A DNA stretch of 5,968 nt from Acidobacteriota bacterium (GCA_023418055.1 JAEZDP010000423.1:1-5968); one strand, 5' to 3'. Counted from the stretch's first letter, positions 1 through 5,968 are shown. The notes: generated from the letters alone by a model not told the origin. Numbers and translations: made by a program.

Positions 1-231
<231 letters not shown>

Positions 232-236
232 GGGAC

Positions 237-285
237 GGGCTTCAGGCTTCGGGCTTCAGGCTTCGGGCTTCGGGCTTCAGGCTTC
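237..285. repeat. Seven tandem heptamers, consensus RGGCTTC
   Basis: Seven head-to-tail 7-base units occupy this stretch without interruption: GGGCTTC, AGGCTTC, GGGCTTC, AGGCTTC, GGGCTTC, GGGCTTC, AGGCTTC. Only the first base varies (G or A). The array begins five bases after the guaB stop codon and is all in one orientation, so it cannot fold back on itself and is not an intrinsic terminator. A related array with the same 7-base period and core (RGGCTNC) sits at 2083-2149. Function is unknown; a dispersed intergenic repeat family is the simplest reading. Confidence 0.9.
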
Positions 286-399
286 GGACCGCTTGGTCTC
301 CAAGACGACGTCGGCGCGGAGAAACGTAAGACGGTGCCCTGCACCGAGTCCCCCCATCATCAGCAATCTGACAGCGATTGTTGTCGCGGTGCGCATCAT
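277..399 (-). CDS. Doubtful 40-residue ORF ending in the heptamer array
   Basis: A short reading frame starts at ATG (397-399), directly followed by a second ATG, and stops at TGA (277-279) inside the heptamer array. A GAGG sequence lies about 8 bases upstream of the first ATG, a plausible ribosome binding site. The N-terminal part (MMRTATTIAVRLLMMGGLGAG) has a basic residue followed by a hydrophobic stretch, faintly like a signal peptide, but the rest is not recognised. The frame is the same as the upstream, pre-frameshift part of the neighbouring beta-propeller gene, so it may be chance open frame or the 5' stub of a gene cut by the repeat. I do not recognise the product. Confidence 0.2.
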   Translation of the reverse strand: MMRTATTIAVRLLMMGGLGAGHRLTFLRADVVLETKRSEA

Positions 400-413
400 G
401 GATGGTGCCTCGC

Positions 414-1710
414 TCAATATGACTGAGTCGCCTCCGCGCCACTGATGTCGCAGGCGTGCGGCACAGTCTTGGTGAGCGTGCCGGCCCGACTGCAACGCTC
501 GTGCTTGTACACGATCGGCGCGTCGCGGAAGTTCACGACCGTGGCCGTGCGTGCGATGGCGGCCTCTTCCCATGGGTTCCGCCACGGAGACGGACTGCCT
601 AGCGCCGGCGTCACCTCCGGCCCGACATAGCCCGCCACCCCATCCCCCTGCGCGGTCGGCCCGACCCACAACTGACCGGCGACGTGACTCCACTCCCCTG
701 ACCAAGGCGGGGCCACGCTGTCGAACACCTGCCCCGTCTCCGCGCGCGTCTCGACCTGCCCCGTCGTGATGCGCCGGCCCACGACGTGCCCGTCGGCGAG
801 GGCGCCCGTGACGTAGAAGTCCACATGGCTCGCCGTCTCCCCGCCCGTTGTCATGTCGAGCACCCGCGACGTCGTCGTCTCGGTGAGGAAATCCTCCGTC
901 ACCGCGTGCACCGTTCCGCCGTCGCCAGCCGCGCCGAGCGTCGACAACCCAGGCACCGACATGGTGCTCGGTGAGGCGTCCCCGTACGCCCGCACCACCG
1001 GGTCGACCGCCGCATGATCGCCGTAGAGCTCGAAGTGATGGGAGGCCGCCACGCCGCCGCCCGCCGGCCGGCGTGCCGGTGCACGGCGCACCAGAGGTGA
1101 TGGCATGCGACGTCTCCACCCACAGGAACAGATCGCCCTCCTCGTCGATGACCGGCCCGCTGATAGTTGGCGACGTGGACGACCACTCGTAGGGCTCGCA
1201 CCATTCGCCGGCGAGGCCAAAACGCGTGGACCGTGGCAGGAGACCGCGCCACCGGATGCCCCCCGTGAGGCCGTCGATCGCCAGGAGCTCGAGATCGCCC
1301 GCACTCGACCGGATCACGGTCGCCACGGTGCCGTCGCCCCCTACAGCGAGGTGGCCGCCCAGTTCCCTCTCCGCATCGAGGATGCGACTCCAGGCGACCC
1401 CGGAGCCCGGCGCGCCCACGAATCGGAGTTCTTGCTGATTGTGGAACAGCAGCATGCCGCCGTTCTTCGCGGCGAAGACCATCGCCGGGCGCCCCGGCGT
1501 GGTGAGCGTCCAGTGCTCACGTCCGTCGGGCCCCAGGGCCCGGACGCGTCCGTCGCCGGTGGCGGTCGATTCGCTCACCAGCAGCGTCGGTTCCCCCAGG
1601 AACGGCTCGCCCACGATGACCGAACCGAACGACGCACCTGCCGGCTGCGTCGCGACCCAGGCCGCCGTGCCAGCGGTCACGACGCTCTCGACCAGCACCG
1701 TCACGTCCAC
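414..1710 (-). pseudogene. PQQ-like beta-propeller protein, frameshifted and probably 5'-truncated
   Basis: Two minus-strand frames join into one protein of about 431 residues if a single base is removed from the CCC at 1060-1062. The upstream frame runs from GTG at 1710 to ...GAPCTGTPAGG; the downstream frame continues GGGVAASHHFELYGD and ends at TGA (414-416). The first half has repeated segments of the pattern G-x-V/L-x-A-(I/L)-x-x-x-(T/D)-G-x-x-x-W, at residues 52-67 and 138-154, with a weaker GVAWSRIL at 104-111. This is typical of PQQ-like/BamB-like propeller blades. Cysteines at 171 and 210 and a C-terminal Cys pair 15 residues apart would suit an extracytoplasmic protein. No signal peptide is present, and the frame stays open to a stop at 1783-1785 without any ATG, GTG or TTG. 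The family role is structural or binding; no substrate can be named. The shift could be real decay or a base-calling error in a GC-rich run. Confidence 0.6.
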
Positions 1711-1907
1711 CGCCTGACTGGTGGTCCGCCCCTTGAAAGTTTCTGGCGGAACGCGGTCTCTAGGTCGCTTCCCCGCTGTTCTTCACGCATCTGCACGAAC
1801 GCATGAAATTGCAAGGTCGAGATCTTTCTGTCCGACGGCGGGTAGACACGCAGCACGAGCGCGTGCGCCTGAGTCAACACGTCGAGCTTCCACGGATCTC
1901 GGCCCAT
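1701..1907 (-). pseudogene. Possible remnant of a four-helix-bundle (S23-type) protein gene
   Basis: From ATG at 1905-1907 the minus strand reads MGRDPWKLDVLTQAHALVLR followed by VY (1842-1907), which resembles the first helix of the small four-helix-bundle proteins related to the 23S rRNA intervening-sequence protein: a short polar start, K-L-x-V, then an A-x-x-L-x-x-x-V-Y helix. Beyond the VY the expected turn and second helix (an F-P-x-E-x-x-G-L-x-x-Q-x-R-R-A-A type segment) cannot be found in this or the other two minus-strand frames. The frame continues for 46 more unrecognised residues to TGA at 1701-1703, overlapping the start of the propeller gene. Family members are normally about 120 residues, so only an N-terminal stub would remain. 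There is no clear ribosome binding site. The assignment rests on about 22 residues from memory of the family. Confidence 0.35.
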
Positions 1908-2142
1908 GTCGCTTGCTGCAGCAACCGGCTGGCCAATCGCTTCGCAGGCGCCCTCAGTTGCTGATTGCCATGTGCGTCTCGGGCGTCTTGCGCCATGGGC
2001 ATCCGCATCGTGACAATGGGGCCGTGTGCGTGGTGTCGATGCCTGCTCCGGCAACACCTTTGTCGTCTGCAGTTTCCGCACACAGCCCGCAGCCTGTAGC
2101 CCGTAGCCTGTCCCCCGAAGGCTTCGGGCTGCAAGCTACGGG
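1783..2142. other. Stretch without an intact gene between the propeller gene and coxG
   Basis: No convincing complete gene is present here. The stretch holds the possible S23-type remnant at its left end and the inverted heptamer array at its right end (2083-2149). Open frames in the middle, such as one starting at 2081 on the minus strand, are rich in Arg, Ala, His and Cys, show no family motif, and look like GC-driven chance frames. No T-rich tract follows any stem, and no clear promoter pair was seen. The segment reads as decayed intergenic DNA. Confidence 0.6.
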
Positions 2143-2149
2143 CTACGAC
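2083..2149. repeat. Inverted heptamer array forming a long hairpin
   Basis: Four units of YAGCCYG (2083-2110: CAGCCCG, CAGCCTG, TAGCCCG, TAGCCTG) are followed by a short centre and then by units of the opposite orientation (GGGCTGC, AAGCTAC, GGGCTAC, ending about 2146). GTAGCCCGTAGC at 2096-2107 is perfectly complementary to GCTACGGGCTAC at 2135-2146, and the centre holds a second small stem, CCCGAAG (2114-2120) against CTTCGGG (2122-2128). The unit is the same as that at 237-285 apart from the variable penultimate base. The structure resembles REP/BIME-type intergenic palindromes. It has no following U-tract on either strand, so it is not a standard intrinsic terminator, though the stem could protect the 3' end of the cox mRNA. 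Confidence 0.85.
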
Positions 2150-2577
2150 AGCCGCGCGGCCATGCACGCGAAGAACCTGTTCATCATCGATCGCGCGACG
2201 CCGTCGAGCAGTCGCTGACCGACCCGCGCGATGAGCCCGCCGACCTGCCCGGTCGCGTCGATGGCGACGGCGGTGCCCGCATCCGCTGGCTCGAGCGTCA
2301 CCGTTGCCGTCCCCTTCACGAATCCTGAGCGGCCGCTCCCCTGCACCACGAGTCGGTACGAGCGAGGCGGCACCTTGTCTTCGATGGCGACCGTTGCGCT
2401 GTAGTTGCCTGTGATCGCGGCGAGGGCCACCACGAGCTGCGCCTCGTACCGATCGCCACCGAGGTCACGCATGTCCTGGCAGCCTGGCAGGCACGAGGCA
2501 ATCGCGACGGGGTCCATCAACAGATCCCAGACACGGTCGATGGGGGTGTCGACGAGATAGCGTGCGGTGAGTTGCAT
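2143..2577 (-). CDS. coxG: CoxG, SRPBCC-fold CO dehydrogenase accessory protein
   Basis: The 144-residue product is a CoxG-type SRPBCC protein. Family members help attach CO dehydrogenase to the cytoplasmic membrane, and in mycobacteria CoxG binds menaquinone and supplies it to the enzyme. Visible features are the N-terminal strand and helix ending P-x-x-x-V-W-x-x-L-x-D-P (12-23), the family signature CLPGC (29-33), a beta-rich centre with Y-x-A-x-L-V/V-x-A (44-52), and the closing helix from GGLIARVGQRLL through FF (113-136). The start is ATG at 2575-2577, sharing one base with the coxE stop in a TGATG junction, with GAGG just upstream. A longer frame open to 2829 is rejected because it only shadows coxE. 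The protein ends where the SRPBCC fold ends and lacks the C-terminal tail of longer (about 200-residue) CoxG proteins. Its TAG stop lies inside the inverted heptamer array. Confidence 0.9.
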   Translation of the reverse strand: MQLTARYLVDTPIDRVWDLLMDPVAIASCLPGCQDMRDLGGDRYEAQLVVALAAITGNYSATVAIEDKVPPRSYRLVVQGSGRSGFVKGTATVTLEPADAGTAVAIDATGQVGGLIARVGQRLLDGVARSMMNRFFACMAARLS

Positions 2578-3749
2578 CAGGCCTCGGAACGCGTGTGTGG
2601 GCGGCCGCGAGCGGGCAGGTCGCGGAGCCGGGCCGCCAGCTGCTCCAGGCTTGCGACGTTGTGGGCCGGCAGAAAGTCGTCGACGAGCGGCAGTGCCGCC
2701 TGCATGCCTCGCGTCAGGGGCTCGTAGGTGCTGGAGCCGAGCAGCGGGTTCAGCCAGATCAGCCGCCGGCAATGACGCCGCACCCGCGCGAGTTCGTGCG
2801 CCAGCTCGTCGGGATCTCCACGATCCCAACCGTCCGAGATGAGCAGCACTACCGGGCCGTGGCGCATCACACGGCGGGCGTGGTGCAGGTTGAATGCGCG
2901 CAGCGCCTCGCCAATTCGTGTGCCTCCACCCCAGTCACGGATGCGACCGACGACGGCCGCGAGGGCCGTGCCCCCGCCCCTGCGCTGCACCTCGCGCGTG
3001 ATATTCGTCAGCCGGGTCGCGAAGACGAAGCTCTCCACGGCGTTCGGCCCCGAGGTCATGCCGTGCACGAACTGCAGCAGCATCCGCGAGTACCGTTCCA
3101 TGGAGCCGCTGACGTCGGCCAGCACCACCACGGGGCGAGGCTTGATGAGCCGTGCACGCCGCGGCAGCAGGACCAGTTCGCCGCCGTGCTTCATGTTGGC
3201 GCGCATGGCAGACCGCAGGTCCGCCCGCCCCATCGCCGCACGCGTCCAGCGCCTGGTGTGCCGCACGCCGAGTCGCCACGGCAGGCCCGCGAGCAGCGCC
3301 TCGGCGCGTGCGAGTTCGTCCGGAGACAGCGCGGCGAAGTCGCGTGTGCGCAGCGACTCCACCGGGCTCCAGATCGCGGCCAGGTGCGGCGGTCCGTCCG
3401 CAGCGTCAGCCGCGTCCACACGAACGACCGGGATGGCGGCGTGGGCCGTTCGCGCAGGTGACGACGTACCGTCCGCTGCCCCGTTCGGCCCGGTCCGGGC
3501 TGTCTGCCGCGCGCTCCGCGGCGCAGCTACGTGCCAGAACAGCTCGAACGCCTCGTCGAACAACGCGATGTCACCGGGCCGATGCACCAACACGCTCCGT
3601 AGGGCCGCTCGGACGCCAGCGCGACGGCTGACGCCGACGTGCGCGACGGCGGTGGCCGCATCGGCCGCCCGGCCCGCGTACACCGCCACGCCTCGCGCCC
3701 GCAGCACCTCGATGAAGCGAACGATGTTGCCGACTAGTGCTTCCGCCAT
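2577..3749 (-). CDS. coxE: CoxE, von Willebrand factor A domain maturation protein
   Basis: The 390-residue product is a CoxE-type VWA protein, cytosolic partner of the CoxD ATPase in assembling the Mo/Cu centre of CO dehydrogenase. The N-terminal helical domain (1-75; FIEVLRARGV, then LVHRPGDIALFDEAFELFW at 54-72) is followed by an Ala/Thr/Pro-rich linker (75-125), a basic segment with DLRSAMRANMKHGGE (177-191), and the VWA domain from about 205. The metal-ion-dependent adhesion site is complete: D212-x-S214-x-S216 in DVSGSM, T277 after GGG, and D306 in SDGWD. The ATG at 3747-3749 lies three bases after the coxD stop; no strong Shine-Dalgarno sequence is seen, so it probably depends on reinitiation. 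Its TGA overlaps the coxG ATG. The residues needed for metal binding are intact, so it should be functional. Confidence 0.94.
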   Translation of the reverse strand: MAEALVGNIVRFIEVLRARGVAVYAGRAADAATAVAHVGVSRRAGVRAALRSVLVHRPGDIALFDEAFELFWHVAAPRSARQTARTGPNGAADGTSSPARTAHAAIPVVRVDAADAADGPPHLAAIWSPVESLRTRDFAALSPDELARAEALLAGLPWRLGVRHTRRWTRAAMGRADLRSAMRANMKHGGELVLLPRRARLIKPRPVVVLADVSGSMERYSRMLLQFVHGMTSGPNAVESFVFATRLTNITREVQRRGGGTALAAVVGRIRDWGGGTRIGEALRAFNLHHARRVMRHGPVVLLISDGWDRGDPDELAHELARVRRHCRRLIWLNPLLGSSTYEPLTRGMQAALPLVDDFLPAHNVASLEQLAARLRDLPARGRPHTRSEA

Positions 3750-3752
3750 GTG

Positions 3753-4646
3753 TCAGGCGCGCGCCAGGGCACGCGAGACCAGCGCGCGGGTCTGGTCGCC
3801 CTTCACGGCCGAGATGTCGTCGCCGTGCTTCAACAGCACGCCAAGTGTGCGATCGACGACCGCCGCATCGAGCAGTTCGCAATCGAGCGCCACGAGCGCC
3901 GCGGCCCAGTCGAGCGTCTCGGAGACGCCCGCCGCCTTGTACAACTCGACGCGCCGAAGCTCCTGCACGAACGCGGCGACCTGCGCCGCCAGCCGTGCGG
4001 AGATACCGGGCACCTTCGACATCACGATGCGGTACTCCTTGTCGAAGTCGGGATAATCCAGCCAGGCGTAGATGCAGCGTCGCTTGAGCGCGTCGTGCAC
4101 CTCACGTGTGCGATTCGAGGTGATGACAACGACCGGCGGCTTCACGGCGCGCACGACCCCCAGTTCCGGAATGGTGACCTGGTACTCGGCGAGCAACTCG
4201 AGCAGGTAACCCTCGAACTCCTCGTCGGCACGGTCGATCTCGTCGATGAGCAGCACCGGCGGTGGGCCGTCCCTGGCCTCGAGCGCACGAAGGAGGGGCC
4301 GGCGGATGAGAAAGGGCTCCGAGTACAGCTGCGCGGCCATCGCCGCGCGGTCCTTGGCGTGGCTCGCCTCCAGCATACGAATCTCGAGGAGTTGCCGAGG
4401 GTAGTTCCACTCGTACACGGCGTGGCTGACGTCGAGGCCCTCGTAGCACTGCAGGCGGATCAGCTCGGTGCCCAGCACTCGCGCCAGCACCTTCGCGGTT
4501 TCGGTCTTACCAACGCCTGGCTCACCTTCGAGGAACAGCGGACGCTGCAGCCTCAGCGCCAGAAAGATGGGCACGGCGACATCGCTGTCGGTGATGTAGC
4601 GCTCGCGCGCCAGGGCCTCCTCGAGGTGTTGGATCGACTCGATCAC
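3753..4646 (-). CDS. coxD: CoxD, MoxR-type AAA+ ATPase for CO dehydrogenase maturation
   Basis: The 297-residue product is a MoxR-family AAA+ ATPase of the CoxD group. In Oligotropha, CoxD is a membrane-associated chaperone needed to introduce sulfur and copper into the Mo/Cu centre of CoxL. Motifs in order are Walker A GEPGVGKT (41-48), the CoxD-typical LIRLQCYEGLDVSHAVYEWNY (62-82), Walker B VLLIDEID (131-138), sensor 1 ITSN (175-178), and the RR pair at 189-190 as the likely arginine finger. Length matches the family (about 295). The start is GTG at 4644-4646, overlapping the coxM stop by four bases (GTGA); a purine-rich GGGCGGA lies just upstream. A VWA partner (coxE) follows at once, the standard MoxR/VWA pairing. 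All catalytic motifs are intact. Confidence 0.95.
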   Translation of the reverse strand: MIESIQHLEEALARERYITDSDVAVPIFLALRLQRPLFLEGEPGVGKTETAKVLARVLGTELIRLQCYEGLDVSHAVYEWNYPRQLLEIRMLEASHAKDRAAMAAQLYSEPFLIRRPLLRALEARDGPPPVLLIDEIDRADEEFEGYLLELLAEYQVTIPELGVVRAVKPPVVVITSNRTREVHDALKRRCIYAWLDYPDFDKEYRIVMSKVPGISARLAAQVAAFVQELRRVELYKAAGVSETLDWAAALVALDCELLDAAVVDRTLGVLLKHGDDISAVKGDQTRALVSRALARA

Positions 4647-5506
4647 GATCCGCCCACGCGGGCCAGGGCGCCGTCGAGCGCGCGGCGCGTGAACACCGGG
4701 ATCATCGCGCGGCGGTACGTGGCACTCGCGTGTAGATCCGCATTCACGTGCTCGATGTCGCGTCCGGCGAGCGCCGCGGCATCACGCAGGACGTCGTGCG
4801 TCGGGGACTGCCCCGCGAGGGCGGCTTCGACGTCAGTCAGTCGCGTGGCACGTGCCGCGGCCCCGGTGAGACCTATGCGCGCCGACTGAATGACGCCGTC
4901 CTTCATCACCAAGGCCGCAGCGACACCGACGATCGCGAAATGCGACGCCCGCTGGTACAGCTTCGCGTAGGCCGCGACTCTCGCGGGCGCACAGCGGATG
5001 GCGGTAATGATCTCGTCGGGTGCCAGGTCCACCGTGAACAGGTCCTGGAAGAAGCCATCGGCCCTGACACGTCGCGTGCCGGACGGACCGGCCACCTGCA
5101 ACTCCGCGTCCACCGCCAGCATCACCGCGGGGTAGTCCGCGGTCGGGTCGGCATGGGCGAGGCTCCCGCCGATGGTGCCACGGTTGCGGACCTGGGGATC
5201 CCCGATGGCCGCCGCAGCCTCGGCGAGCGCTGGGCACCGCTCTCTCACGAGAGCTGACGAGGCGATGTCCTCGTGTACGGTAGCCGCGCCAATCTCCAGG
5301 ACACCCGCGACCTCCCGTATACCCGAGAGTTCCGGCACCCGCGCGATGTCGATCAGCACCTGTGGCTCGCTCAGCCGGAGCTTCATCAGCGGCACCAGGC
5401 TGTGTCCGCCGGCGATCAGCTTGCCCGCTCCGTTGGCGGCAGTCAGCTTGGCGATCGCATCGTCTACAGAGGACGCGCGTTGGTACTCGAAGGCAGAGGG
5501 GATCAC
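4643..5506 (-). CDS. coxM: CoxM, FAD-binding medium subunit of CO dehydrogenase family enzyme
   Basis: This is the flavoprotein subunit of a three-subunit molybdenum hydroxylase, carrying electrons from the iron-sulfur subunit to the acceptor. I place the start at GTG 5504-5506, giving 287 residues that begin MIPSAFEYQRA, the usual CoxM opening. With this start the two FAD-contact motifs fall at AGGHS 32-36 and TIGGS 111-115, the positions known from Oligotropha CoxM. AGGGAGG lies six bases upstream, and the start overlaps the coxL stop in GTGA, the same junction as coxM/coxD. An in-frame ATG at 5533 would add nine residues inside coxL and is less likely. CoxM homologues occur in many xanthine-oxidase-type enzymes, so the sequence does not by itself prove that CO is the substrate. 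No defects seen. Confidence 0.93.
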   Translation of the reverse strand: MIPSAFEYQRASSVDDAIAKLTAANGAGKLIAGGHSLVPLMKLRLSEPQVLIDIARVPELSGIREVAGVLEIGAATVHEDIASSALVRERCPALAEAAAAIGDPQVRNRGTIGGSLAHADPTADYPAVMLAVDAELQVAGPSGTRRVRADGFFQDLFTVDLAPDEIITAIRCAPARVAAYAKLYQRASHFAIVGVAAALVMKDGVIQSARIGLTGAAARATRLTDVEAALAGQSPTHDVLRDAAALAGRDIEHVNADLHASATYRRAMIPVFTRRALDGALARVGGS

Positions 5507-5968
5507 GGCTGGCCTCCCTGAATGATGTGCCACAACTTCTCAGGCCGCAGCATCATGTCCACGTGTTTCACGTCGAACTCGCTCAGCGCGTCCACGACCG
5601 CGTTGACGATGCACGGCGTCGAGCCGAGGGTACCGGCCTCGCCGACGCCCTTGGCGCCGAGTGGATTGACGGGCGTTGGCGTCACCGTGCTGTGCAGTTC
5701 GAACCGGGGAAAATCGGTGGCGCGTGGCATCGCGTAGTCCATGAAGGACCCGGTCAGCAACTGCCCCTCCTCGTCGTAGACGACCTCTTCGCTCAGCGCC
5801 TGGCCGACCCCTTGGGCCAGCCCGCCGTGGATCTGGCCTTCGACAATCAGCGGGTTGATCAAGTTACCCGCATCGTCGACGGCCACGAGCTTGAGCAGCG
5901 TCGGTAGCCCCGTCTCACGGTCGATTTCGACCATCGAGATGTGACAGCCGAAGGGGTACGTGTTGTTC
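5503..5968 (-). CDS. coxL: CoxL, molybdopterin large subunit, C-terminal fragment (5' end outside window)
   Basis: The last 154 residues of the catalytic subunit of a CO-dehydrogenase-type molybdenum hydroxylase are present; the gene runs off the right edge. Recognisable blocks are YPFGCHISMVEIDRETG near the edge, VDDAGNLINP followed by GQIHGGLAQGVGQAL (44-58), TGSFMDYAMPRA, and TPVNPLGAKGVGEAGT (96-112). The glutamate of GVGEAG (fragment residue 110, codon 5638-5640) corresponds to the active-site Glu near the molybdenum (E763 of Oligotropha CoxL). The active-site loop that separates form I (AYXCSFR) from form II (AYRGAGR) is upstream of the window, so the class cannot be read here. The TGA at 5503-5505 overlaps the coxM GTG. 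The gene is first of the cox genes visible; coxS and the promoter must lie further right. Confidence 0.94.
   Translation of the reverse strand, partial: NNTYPFGCHISMVEIDRETGLPTLLKLVAVDDAGNLINPLIVEGQIHGGLAQGVGQALSEEVVYDEEGQLLTGSFMDYAMPRATDFPRFELHSTVTPTPVNPLGAKGVGEAGTLGSTPCIVNAVVDALSEFDVKHVDMMLRPEKLWHIIQGGQP
5513..5519 (-). promoter_or_regulatory. Strong ribosome binding site for coxM (AGGGAGG)
   Basis: The minus strand reads AGGGAGG here, ending six bases before the GTG at 5506. It is the best Shine-Dalgarno match among the cox junctions in the window, and it decides the coxM start in favour of the GTG, which overlaps the coxL stop, over the upstream ATG at 5533. It lies within the last codons of coxL. 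Confidence 0.8.

Noticed and set aside
237..285. CRISPR array
   Set aside because: The units are 7 bases long and contiguous, with no spacers.
1105..1806. A 233-codon plus-strand frame opposite the propeller gene
   Set aside because: Arg/Pro/Ala-rich with no motif; the minus-strand frame shows propeller repeats and is the coding one.
2096..2146. Intrinsic (rho-independent) terminator
   Set aside because: The stem is strong but no T-rich run follows it on either strand.
2578..2829. N-terminal extension of coxG to a start at 2829
   Set aside because: The extra 84 residues are Arg/Ala/Pro-rich and overlap the coxE VWA domain in another frame; the ATG at 2577 gives the normal CoxG N-terminus.
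2839..4056. A 405-codon open frame on the plus strand
   Set aside because: It is antisense to coxE and coxD, which have intact family motifs. Its Ser/Arg/Ala/Thr-rich composition is typical of a shadow frame in GC-rich DNA.
3750..4889. A 379-codon open frame on the plus strand
   Set aside because: It lies opposite coxD and the end of coxM, has no family motif, and is explained by the codon bias of the real genes.
5503..5934. A complete 143-residue protein starting at ATG 5934
   Set aside because: The frame is open to the window edge, and the residues before that ATG (TYPFGCHIS) match the CoxL family, so it is an internal Met.

Overview
The window is GC-rich (roughly two thirds G+C by eye) bacterial chromosomal DNA. 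It begins in the 3' end of a housekeeping gene on the plus strand and ends inside a carbon-monoxide-dehydrogenase-type (cox) operon read on the minus strand. The gene content suggests a free-living aerobic or facultative bacterium. An Acidobacteriota-like soil lineage is one guess, based only on GC, codon use and the repeat style, and no marker in the window proves it.

Layout. At 1-231 (+) is the C-terminal end of IMP dehydrogenase (guaB). At 232-413 is an intergenic stretch carrying seven tandem 7-base units (237-285) and a doubtful 40-residue ORF. At 414-1710 (-) is a beta-propeller (PQQ-like) secreted-type protein, broken by a one-base frameshift near 1060 and lacking a convincing N-terminus. 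At 1701-2142 is a degraded stretch with what looks like the remnant of a four-helix-bundle (S23-type) gene. At 2083-2149 is a second array of the same 7-base unit, here in both orientations, so that it can fold into a long hairpin. From 2143 to the right edge is a tightly packed minus-strand operon, transcribed from right to left: coxL (partial), coxM, coxD, coxE, coxG.

How the genes work together. CoxL (molybdenum subunit) and CoxM (FAD subunit) are two of the three subunits of a xanthine-oxidase-family molybdenum hydroxylase; the iron-sulfur subunit CoxS must lie outside the window. CoxD (MoxR-type AAA+ ATPase) and CoxE (von Willebrand A protein) form the chaperone pair that matures the Mo/Cu active site. 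CoxG (SRPBCC fold) links the enzyme to the membrane and quinone pool. The genes are joined by stop/start overlaps (GTGA, GTGA, a 3-base gap, TGATG), so they are probably translated as a coupled unit. L preceding M argues against the classical form I order (M-S-L) and fits form II or a related enzyme. The diagnostic CoxL active-site loop is outside the window, so the true substrate cannot be decided here. coxF, usually found between coxE and coxG, is absent.

No wholly new system is visible. The most unusual part is the decayed region between guaB and the cox operon, bracketed by related heptamer arrays, one of which supplies the stop codon of coxG.
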